This document shows positions 35,001 through 41,799 of a stretch of 64,000 bases of DNA, one piece after another. A model generated the notes under the pieces. It searched no databases, had not been told where the DNA came from, and worked only from the letters and a program-made list of their open reading frames with translations. The DNA is taken from assembly GCA_012959765.1 (NCBI GenBank), contig DUCO01000027.1:25322-89321 (forward strand). The letters run 5' to 3'. This stretch comes from Dehalococcoidia bacterium. Its GTDB lineage: Bacteria > Chloroflexota > Dehalococcoidia > Lucifugimonadales > Lucifugimonadaceae. The first letter of the stretch is position 1; each line of letters begins with the position of its first letter. The position numbers and the translations under genes are program-made.

Positions 35001-35305
35001 AGAACTCAGGTTCTACACCACGGAGAAGAGTAGGTCGTATCTATTCGGTTTGAGCGAGCCCGGTATGGTGAGAGCGGGCACCTGACAGTCAACTGAAAAT
35101 CACTCCTGAGCCGTTGTCTGAACGTGGGTTTTTGATTGAACCCGCAAGTAGGCGCAACCGGATTCGTGTTCCGTTAGCAGGCACGTGGGCATAACAACTG
35201 TGCTCTGCTGAGTGGCTAGTGATATCTGGTTAGATGCACTGGCAACGAGGGTGGTACCGCGAGTCATTTCGACCCGTCCCTTACTGGGGTGGGTTTTTTT
35301 GTGCC
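35001..35305 (+). promoter_or_regulatory. T-box riboswitch, Ile specifier, upstream of cimA
   Basis: The T-box sequence AGGGTGGTACCGCGAG is at 35248-35263, followed by a terminator (35273-35300). Upstream, stem I has GGAG (35022-35025) and AGTA (35029-35032) on its 5' side. The 3' side has GAAAATCACTCC (35095-35106), where CTCC pairs with GGAG. The bases just before are ATC then A, so the specifier reads as Ile (ATC), matching the isoleucine-pathway gene cimA. Uncharged tRNA-Ile binding would favour the antiterminator. The GTGGGTT hairpin near 35125-35145 is probably stem III. Confidence 0.9.
35273..35300 (+). terminator. Conditional terminator of the cimA T-box
   Basis: CCCGTCCC (35273-35280) pairs, with two G-U pairs, to GGGGTGGG (35286-35293) and is followed by seven T. 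The 5' arm lies just after the T-box, as needed for the alternative antiterminator fold. Confidence 0.88.
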
Positions 35306-35364
35306 CTAAAATAGACCGGGTCTGCTAAGGATCTGAGCGCATATATCAGGAGTTCGAGCGCGCC

Positions 35365-36990
35365 ATGACTAAAAAAGTTGAGCTATACGACACGACACTT
35401 CGTGACGGAACCCAGCAGGAAGGCATCTCGCTTTCTGTTGAGGACAAGCTCGCTATTACCCAGCGCCTCGATCAACTCGGAATCGATGTGATCGAAGGTG
35501 GATACGCTGGCGCAAACCCCAAAGACGACGAGTACTTCCAACGAGTGCAGTCGCTTGATTTGAAGCACGCTCAAATCGCCGCGTTCGGGAACACTCGCCG
35601 CGCCAACGTCGATGCCGATTCCGATCCCACACTCAAGGCTTTGCTCGACACCAACGCACCAGTTTTGACACTGGTCGGGAAGTCATCGGAATACCAGGTT
35701 CGAGACGTTCTTCAGACATCGCTCGAAGAAAATCTCGCCATGATCACCGACTCTGTTGCGTATCTGAAGAGCAAGGATCGTCGGGTTTTCTTCGACGCCG
35801 AACATTTCTTCGATGGCTACAAGATGAACCCCGACTACGCCGTCCAGACACTACGAGTAGCAATGGATTCGGGTGCAGAGCGCCTAATCCTGTGCGACAC
35901 AAACGGCGGCACGCTTCCAAGCGAAGTCGCAGAGATCGTTACCCAGATCAAAAAAGATCTCGGCGAAGATGCCGTGATCGGAATCCACTCGCACAACGAC
36001 ACCGACACCGCTGTCGCCTCCGCCATTGCGGCAGTCGAAGCCGGTGCGTTCCAGGTGCAGGGCTGCATCAACGGCTACGGTGAACGAACCGGAAACGCCA
36101 ACATGGTCAGCGTGATCGGCAATCTAAACTTGAAAATGGGAGTCTCAGCAATCTCCGACGACCAGCTAGCCACCCTGACCGAAGTATCAAACTTCGTTTC
36201 GGAAAAAGTAAATCGAAGCCCATTCCAGTTCCAACCATTCGTTGGTTCCAGCGCGTTCTCCCATAAAGGCGGACTTCACGCCGCAGCAACCCAGAAGTCG
36301 GTTCAGGCATACCAGCACATCGAGCCCTCGCTGGTCGGAAACTCAAACGACGTAGTAATTTCCGAACTCTCAGGTCGAGGCAACATCATCCACCGAATTC
36401 GCGAGATGGGACTAGAAGCCGACCTCGACGATGCCGATGCACGCCGCATCGTCCAGCACGTAAAAGATCAGGAATCAAAAGGCTTCTCCTACGAAGGCGC
36501 AAACGCCTCGTTCGATCTAGTCCTCCGCCGTGCCCTCCCAAACTACGAGGCACCCTTCGAACTGGTCGACTTCATGGTGGTGATCGAAAACCGACGTCGA
36601 TCCTCGTTTGGCACCGGCTGGCGAACAGACGGCACCGAGCACCCGATGCTCTCAGAAGCCACAGTAAAAGTACGAGTCGGCGACAACATTCTCCACACAG
36701 CAGCCGAAGGCGACGGGCCGATCGGCGCGCTCGACGGCGCCCTACGCAAGGGCCTAACCGATGCCTACCCCGAACTAAAATCGATTCGCCTAACCGACTA
36801 CAAAGTACGCGTCGTAAACGAAGGCGTTGGCACCGGCGCAGCCGTTCGAGTAGTAATCGAATCCGCCGACGACAAGGACGTTTGGTACACCGTAGGCGCC
36901 TCCACAAACATCATCGAGGCCAGCTGGCTGGCACTCACCGATAGCTTCGAGTGGTGGCTATTCCAGAACAACGTTGTTGGCGGGGCGTAG
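35365..36990 (+). CDS. cimA: Citramalate synthase
   Basis: 541 residues. CimA condenses pyruvate and acetyl-CoA to (R)-citramalate, opening the threonine-independent route to 2-oxobutyrate and isoleucine. It starts VELYDTTLRDGTQQEGIS, the catalytic R-D-G block; metal ligands are the Asp of this block and the HSHND motif. The GCINGYGERTGNAN and SSAFSHKGGLHAAA blocks separate CimA from LeuA. The C-terminal LeuA-type regulatory domain (about 405-530) probably binds isoleucine. An Ile-type T-box lies upstream. AGGAG is 12 bases before the ATG. Confidence 0.93.
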   Translation: MTKKVELYDTTLRDGTQQEGISLSVEDKLAITQRLDQLGIDVIEGGYAGANPKDDEYFQRVQSLDLKHAQIAAFGNTRRANVDADSDPTLKALLDTNAPVLTLVGKSSEYQVRDVLQTSLEENLAMITDSVAYLKSKDRRVFFDAEHFFDGYKMNPDYAVQTLRVAMDSGAERLILCDTNGGTLPSEVAEIVTQIKKDLGEDAVIGIHSHNDTDTAVASAIAAVEAGAFQVQGCINGYGERTGNANMVSVIGNLNLKMGVSAISDDQLATLTEVSNFVSEKVNRSPFQFQPFVGSSAFSHKGGLHAAATQKSVQAYQHIEPSLVGNSNDVVISELSGRGNIIHRIREMGLEADLDDADARRIVQHVKDQESKGFSYEGANASFDLVLRRALPNYEAPFELVDFMVVIENRRRSSFGTGWRTDGTEHPMLSEATVKVRVGDNILHTAAEGDGPIGALDGALRKGLTDAYPELKSIRLTDYKVRVVNEGVGTGAAVRVVIESADDKDVWYTVGASTNIIEASWLALTDSFEWWLFQNNVVGGA

Positions 36991-37047
36991 GGTTTTCGGG
37001 GTCGGTCCAAGTTCGAAATATGGTCAAAGCCACCCGAGCGGCCCCGC

Positions 37048-37488
37048 CTAATCGGAAGCCCTGTACGGCTCGCCATCGGTCTCGATCACCAACTCCGTAA
37101 CCTCAGACTCCCCGTTGATCGAAAACGCCCGCACCACCGGTCGCGTCTTCTCCACCAGTGAAACGATAACGTGCCGCGTCGATATGCTCGCCACCTCGAC
37201 AGCGTTCTTGATGTCGGTTTGTGATGGATAGCCCTGCGTGAACGTGTGCGAGTGGTAGATCGCAATAAACTCACGCCCCGACTTCTTCGCCTTTTCCTGC
37301 GCCTCAACCAGTTCACCCGGCTGCATGGTGTAACGACTGATCGGCTTTCTGGCCACGTTCGGCATGCGGTGTAGCTCGTCCGCCTCGTCGCCTTTGCCAA
37401 GCAGCAAGCCACAACATTCGTTGGGATCGTCTTCCATTGCGTGGGTAATGAGTTCGGCCAGTAGGTGGCGGGGAATCTTGATCGACAA
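37048..37488 (-). CDS. JAMM/MPN metalloprotease (M67)
   Basis: 146 residues. The JAMM zinc site is complete: Glu in NECCGLLLG (about 23) and HSHTFTQGYPSQTD (H-x-H-x(n)-S-x2-D, about 77-90). Prokaryotic JAMM proteases remove ubiquitin-like or sulfur-carrier domains from their partners or process MoaD/ThiS-like proteins. No ThiS/MoaD-like gene is seen close by. It converges on cimA with a short gap. No signal peptide. Confidence 0.85.
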   Translation of the reverse strand: MSIKIPRHLLAELITHAMEDDPNECCGLLLGKGDEADELHRMPNVARKPISRYTMQPGELVEAQEKAKKSGREFIAIYHSHTFTQGYPSQTDIKNAVEVASISTRHVIVSLVEKTRPVVRAFSINGESEVTELVIETDGEPYRASD

Positions 37489-37653
37489 AGTTTTTGGAAA
37501 ATACTCGGGTTCAGATGAGGAGAATTCGAAATAGGGTCAGCAACGTGCAGGCGAGTGCTGCGCGATTATACGTACAGCCATAGAATCAGATGCTCGCAAC
37601 AGCCCCGCGATTTCGCCAGTCGCAACCGAATCCCAACAATCTGAACTAAAAAA

Positions 37654-38454
37654 ATGAACCCAGAAGAACAGAAGATATCGGCCGGAATACTCGCCCTCAA
37701 CCGGGTGCGAGTACAGACAATCGACGAACTCCCAGAAGAGGCCCGACCAGCTGACGAGGCCGAGGCCTATGAAGTTCAGGAAGCACTACACTCGCTTCTC
37801 GACGAGGCCGGCTACGGCAAACGCGTCGGCTACAAAATCGGCTGCACAACCCCCGTAATGCAGGAATTCCTCGGCATCGCAAACCCCTGCGCTGGCGGAG
37901 TGTTCAACACGTCGACCAACTACATCACTACCTCTGCCCAGTATCAAAACTTCTCGCATCCGGGAGTCGAATGCGAGATAGCCGCCTTCATCGGCACCGA
38001 TCTCACACCGACCACCGACGGCTCGCCATTCACAATAGATTCGGTTGCTCCAGGGGTGAAGGCATTATTCGGTGCTATAGAAATAGTCGACGATCGCTGG
38101 ACCGACTACAAAGCCGTCGATACCCCGACCCTGATCGCCGATGATTTCTTCGCTTCAGGCATCGTTCTAAGCCAACCACTACCAGTCGCCGAAGCCCCAG
38201 ATCTAACAAAAGCAATCGGCCACATGACGATCAATGGCAAACGAGTAGGCGAAGGCACAACTGGCGACATTCTGGGGCACCCCTACGAAGCGCTGGCATG
38301 GCTAGCCAACTCACTCGCAGCACGAGGCAAACACCTCAAAACCGGCGAAGTCGTCATGCTCGGCAGCGTAGTAGAAACGCAGTGGATAATGCCCGACGAC
38401 GAAGTCCAAATCGACATCGAAGGCGTCGGCGGAGCACTCGTAAAGTTCGTTTAG
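37654..38454 (+). CDS. 2-keto-4-pentenoate hydratase / FAH-family protein
   Basis: 266 residues. Fold and metal site as in 2-hydroxypenta-2,4-dienoate hydratases and related decarboxylases: GYKIGCTTPVMQ, HPGVECEIAAFIG (Glu-x-Glu metal ligands), FFASGIVLS, the GDILGHPYEALAWLANSLA helix and GEVVMLGSVV near the C-terminus. These enzymes act late in meta-cleavage of aromatic compounds. No other genes of such a pathway are in the window. The ribosome binding site is weak (ACTAAAAAAATG). Confidence 0.82.
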   Translation: MNPEEQKISAGILALNRVRVQTIDELPEEARPADEAEAYEVQEALHSLLDEAGYGKRVGYKIGCTTPVMQEFLGIANPCAGGVFNTSTNYITTSAQYQNFSHPGVECEIAAFIGTDLTPTTDGSPFTIDSVAPGVKALFGAIEIVDDRWTDYKAVDTPTLIADDFFASGIVLSQPLPVAEAPDLTKAIGHMTINGKRVGEGTTGDILGHPYEALAWLANSLAARGKHLKTGEVVMLGSVVETQWIMPDDEVQIDIEGVGGALVKFV

Positions 38455-38940
38455 CGAGCTACCCAACGACACTCCACGAGTCCGAGTCCGATCCCCAGCC
38501 CAATCCCCAACCCGCCCGCGACCAGCACACCCGGCCGCGAGCGTTCGGAGAATGTTTGTCGCCTAACTGCAACTGGGATTATCGAAAATTCCGAATCCCT
38601 GCCCTCAAGGGGTTTGCAGCTGGAGCCCTATTGAACGCTGAGATCCGTCAAAGTGCGTATTTAAGTTCAACTTAGGAGTTTCAATTTCGTCGAAGTTCGC
38701 CAACATACGTCGAAGGCCGTCCCCGGTTGCTGTCAAATTGGCTGTCAAACTGAGACCGCTAATTCAGGGGTAATTCCGGTCGAATATCATTGAGTATATT
38801 AGTGGTAATCAGCAATTGTGGTGCAGAAAACAATTTAAGTACCGAACATTTATCATGCCGGATACTAGTTCAATCGTTGCCCCTCAATGAATCTCAGATT
38901 CCACTCGATCTGTTGGTGAAACTCCGCGAATTCGGCAGCA
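38455..38940. other. Gap without a recognisable gene
   Basis: About 490 bases with no supported coding region. A 60-codon frame at 38790-38972 has no recognisable content. TAAGTTCAACTTA (38662-38674) is a short palindrome and CTGTCAAATTGG / CTGTCAAACTGA is a near direct repeat at about 38731-38755. The region sits between a normal gene and a truncated ATPase gene and may be its decayed remains. Confidence 0.5.
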
Positions 38941-39657
38941 TCAGACCGTCAATGGAGGTAGAGCTCGCCTAGGATGTTGTTCACATGACACTCGGGTGAA
39001 TACATCTCGAACGCAGATCCAATGCGTTCGAGACCGTCCTAATCGAAACTGAACTTCGAAAGGGAGCGAAATATTGAAAAATTCTCGCATCACTGTCACG
39101 GGACCTGCTGCAATTGGATTCGTACTAATTGCTTGGGTCATGTGATTAGATTCCGAAGGCACGTCAACCGCAATCTGCCTCAAAATCTGAATCCACGGCC
39201 ACAACAGAGGAGCCCCAACGCCGTCATAAGATAGACCCCAGTAATTCTCAAATCCCAGCTGCTGAGCAAGAGTCGCCGCCTCACTCGCCGACCGAGTCTT
39301 ACCGGATCCGGGCTCACCCGAAAGCAGTACTGCCTGAAAATCACCGGTCAACGCCCGGGCAAGGGTAGCATGTAATCGATCAATCAAAATCGAGCGGCCA
39401 ACATAACGCGTAAATGCAGACGCCGGACGAGGAGTCGGATTCGGCTTAAAGCTCGTCGCACGCGACTCGATCCACAAACCACCGCCCGGAACAGTGTCAC
39501 CCGCTATCGGATGTCCCGCAGCCCGAAGATCAGAAATATCGCGATAAATTGTCCGCACCGTCACGCCACAACGAGCCGCGAGAAATCCTGCCGTCACCGG
39601 CACGTCAGTTCCACCAAGAATCTTGTGTATCAGGGCAAAACGATCGCTCTTTTTCAC
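38941..39657 (-). pseudogene. YafY-type HTH fused to AAA ATPase, truncated
   Basis: Start GTG 39657 with GGAGG ten bases upstream. The first about 60 residues are an HTH_11 domain as in WYL regulators (RTIYRDISDLRAAGHPI). It is followed not by WYL but by AFTRYVGRSILIDRLHATLA and a Walker A LSGEPGSGKTRSASEA, then ALLWPWIQILRQ, as in large LuxR/AAA_16 ATPases. After about residue 158 (VPSE) similarity ends and the last 80 residues look random. Walker B and the TPR half are missing. The 5' part may still make a DNA-binding fragment. Confidence 0.65.
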
Positions 39658-39697
39658 AAAAAAGTCGCCTCCAGCTAACAACAAGGGCCTTAACCCA

Positions 39698-39717
39698 AAA
39701 TGTCACATGTGACATTT
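39698..39717. promoter_or_regulatory. Perfect 20-bp palindromic operator
   Basis: AAATGTCACATGTGACATTT is a perfect palindrome with no spacer. It lies between the divergent HTH-ATPase (start 39657) and the enolase-superfamily gene (start 39785), just before a TATATT (39729-39734) that could be the -10 element of the latter. A dimeric regulator site is the natural reading. The HTH protein next to it is the first candidate. Confidence 0.75.
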
Positions 39718-39784
39718 GTGATTCCGAGTATATTATGCCGCTGAGAAATCAAACGTGCCAAACATAAAAAGTGGAGCTCTCAAA

Positions 39785-40939
39785 TTGAAGATCACCGATA
39801 TTGAAGTTATTAAGTGGCATCCGGGAACCGGAAAGAACTTCATCTACATCAAGCTCTCGACCGACGCAGGTATAACCGGCTGGGGCGAAGCCTATTCCCA
39901 GTCCGATCGCGACACCCAAATCGAAGCTCACGTCGATCAACTTTCGCGATATTTGATCGACAGAGACCCGTTTCACATCCGACATTTCATGCATGTCGCC
40001 CACGAAGATTTCGCAACAAAACGTTCGGCAATGGACCTGCATTGTGCGTTGAGCGGCATCGAAATCGCCATGTGGGACATCGTTGGTAAAGCTCTCGAAC
40101 AACCCATCTACAACTTGATAGGCGGACCTGTCCGACCACACATAAGGGTTTACGCGAACGGTTGGGCCAGAGGATCAGCCGATGACACAGCCCAGGCGGC
40201 AGCGACGCTGGTCGAAGAGCGTGGCTTCAATGCCCTGAAGTTCGATCCGTTCCCCGGACCATGGCGTGAGTACCCGAATCGGGATGAGCTTGTTGAAGCC
40301 GCCGACACCGTCGGCAAGGTCCGAGAAGCTGTGGGTCCGGACGTCGAGTTACTGATCGAAGTCCATCGCCGTTTGGCGCCAGTGCACGCCATTAGTGCTG
40401 CAAAACAGATGGAGAAGTACAACCCTTACTGGTTCGAAGAGCCCTGCCCTCCAGACAATATTGATGCCATACGGGAAGTGAAAGAAAACACGACGATTCC
40501 GGTCGTAACTGGCGAGGCGCACTACACACGAAACGGCTTCCGAGAGATTTTCGATAAGCGTGCGGTCGACATCATTAATCCTGATATTTGCAACACGGGC
40601 GGAATTCTTGAGATCACGCAGATCGCTGCGATGGCTCAGCCTCACTACATCGGGGTTTCACCGCACGGGTACAACTCGACTTCGATCGGGTTGGCGGCCG
40701 GGGTACATGCTTCGGCGAACATGCCAAACTTCCTGATATACGAGTACTTCGTCAGCGTAGAAGATGTCTGTCGTAGTTTCACTTCGGGATACCTCGATCC
40801 ACACAACAGCTATATCGAACTGCCCACCGCACCGGGTTTGGGAATCGACATTAATGAGGAAAAACTGGCGCAACACCCGTACAAACAATTCCCGCCACGT
40901 GCGATTCGGACAGTGGAGGATGAGCGGCAGTGGCACTAG
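39785..40939 (+). CDS. Enolase-superfamily (MR/MLE) dehydratase 1
   Basis: 384 residues from TTG 39785, GGAG eight bases upstream. N-terminal capping domain, then a TIM barrel. The sequence shows the Lys of NALKFDPF, metal ligands in ELLIEVHRRL (Glu where Asp is usual), WFEEPCPPDN and VTGEAHYTRNGF, and a catalytic His in VSPHGYNST. The pattern is nearest to acid-sugar (galactonate/mannonate type) dehydratases. The true substrate cannot be read from sequence. Its promoter region carries the 20-bp palindrome. Confidence 0.82.
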   Translation: MKITDIEVIKWHPGTGKNFIYIKLSTDAGITGWGEAYSQSDRDTQIEAHVDQLSRYLIDRDPFHIRHFMHVAHEDFATKRSAMDLHCALSGIEIAMWDIVGKALEQPIYNLIGGPVRPHIRVYANGWARGSADDTAQAAATLVEERGFNALKFDPFPGPWREYPNRDELVEAADTVGKVREAVGPDVELLIEVHRRLAPVHAISAAKQMEKYNPYWFEEPCPPDNIDAIREVKENTTIPVVTGEAHYTRNGFREIFDKRAVDIINPDICNTGGILEITQIAAMAQPHYIGVSPHGYNSTSIGLAAGVHASANMPNFLIYEYFVSVEDVCRSFTSGYLDPHNSYIELPTAPGLGIDINEEKLAQHPYKQFPPRAIRTVEDERQWH

Positions 40940-40944
40940 GACGA

Positions 40945-41085
40945 TGATCATCGTGTCCTGAGCGGAGTCATCGCAGCCGAAGGATCTGGGGTGGTGACGC
41001 GCTGGCTGGGCTGGGAACTGAATCCAAGCTGGCATTCACCTTCAACCTGACCTTCTCCCTGAGAGAGAAGGAATAAGGGGAGACG
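40945..41085. repeat. Cluster of dispersed repeat fragments
   Basis: Two repeat types stand side by side: GTGTCCTGAGCGGAGTCATC ... GAAGGATCT at 40950-40987, and CTTCAACCTGACCTTCTCCC TGAGAGAGAAGGAATAAGGGG at 41040-41078, the second being a half-palindromic CTCTCCCTGAGAGAG type. Such units are common short intergenic repeats in many bacterial genomes. No gene lies in 40940-41281. Confidence 0.5.
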
Positions 41086-41133
41086 ATACTAACTATGTGG
41101 GCTGAGTCGCCGAGATGTTGTGAAATGTTCGCC

Positions 41134-41168
41134 GATTGCCACGTCGGCGGCCTCCTCGCAATGACAGG
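41134..41168. repeat. Dispersed repeat, TGTCATTGCGAGGAG type (copy B)
   Basis: GATTGCCACGTCGGCGGCCT then CCTCGCAATGACAGG: the reverse complement of the unit at 9161-9203, with the same two conserved ends. Confidence 0.7.
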
Positions 41169-41192
41169 ATCGTCAGCTCATTAGTCCGCTTT

Positions 41193-41237
41193 AAAGTAAA
41201 AACCCCTCGGCCATTACGGTCGAGGGGTTTTTACTTT
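41193..41237 (-). terminator. Strong bidirectional terminator of the small gene
   Basis: AAAGTAAAAACCCCTCG (41193-41209) and its exact reverse complement (41221-41237) make a 17-bp perfect stem with an 11-base loop and T runs on both strands. It begins 45 bases after the stop of the 54-codon gene on the minus strand. There is no other gene end nearby on that strand. Confidence 0.88.
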
Positions 41238-41281
41238 ATGTTCGCAACGACGAAGCGTTACCGATTTTCAGCCTGTAGGTA

Positions 41282-41446
41282 TTAGCTGAGTCGGTAGCTA
41301 CGGCGAGACTTGCTCGCGCTGTAGTGACTGTGCCGTGCGACCTGGTCTCCAAGTAACTGGGCGTGGTTCAGCTCTTTCGGCGACACTAAGCGTGTGTCGA
41401 ATGCGTGGCCAAGCCGCCCAATTGCGAGACGGATGACGTTAGTCAA
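41282..41446 (-). CDS. Small basic protein, 54 residues, unknown
   Basis: TTG 41446 preceded by GGAG eight bases upstream, 54 codons, TAA at 41284-41282, then a strong terminator. The product starts MTNVIRLAIGRLGHAFDTRL and ends in a Ser/Arg-rich tail (SASKSRRSYRLS). It is basic, with an amphipathic-looking N-terminal helix and several histidines, and no cysteines. I recognise no family. Ribosome binding site, complete frame, own terminator and the long regulatory-looking gap upstream together support a real gene. Confidence 0.65.
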   Translation of the reverse strand: MTNVIRLAIGRLGHAFDTRLVSPKELNHAQLLGDQVARHSHYSASKSRRSYRLS

Positions 41447-41570
41447 TTTGATTTCTCCGCGAAAACTACTAGACGGATTCAGTACCGTTTAGCGTCCTAC
41501 CAGTGGACTTCGTTATTACCCATCCGGTGAACTAGTTCAATGATATCACTTATCGCGACGAATATCGTCA

Positions 41571-41588
41571 TGTAAACATCTGTTTACA
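41571..41588. promoter_or_regulatory. 18-bp palindrome, possible repressor operator
   Basis: TGTAAACATCTGTTTACA: 8-base perfect arms with a 2-base centre, 125 bases upstream of the 54-codon gene on the minus strand. Its TTTACA could also serve as a -35 element for that gene, so binding there would block transcription. Confidence 0.6.
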
Positions 41589-41676
41589 ACATCATACGCA
41601 CGACACACGAGGGTATTTTGCTAAATAATTACGTATCCCGCTATATTGTCTGACATATTGAACTATTACCTCTCAT

Positions 41677-41692
41677 TGTGATCAATTTCACG
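41677..41692. promoter_or_regulatory. CRP/FNR-like site
   Basis: TGTGATCAATTTCACG: TGTGA-N6-TCACG, one base off the TGTGA-N6-TCACA consensus. It lies in the AT-rich gap 41447-41799 between the small gene and the end of the penicillin acylase gene. No gene was found in that gap. Confidence 0.5.
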
Positions 41693-41799
41693 AATACGAT
41701 AGGTAATTTCGCCAGTCTTTTATGTGATCGCGTGACAACTACCGAGATTTACCGCCCGTAGTTGCGTTTCACGATGAATTTGAGAGCGGGTCGGTTGGA

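Noticed and set aside
38790..38972. 60-codon plus-strand frame in the 38455-38940 gap
   Set aside because: No ribosome binding site, no recognisable content, and overlap with the ATPase remnant's junk tail.
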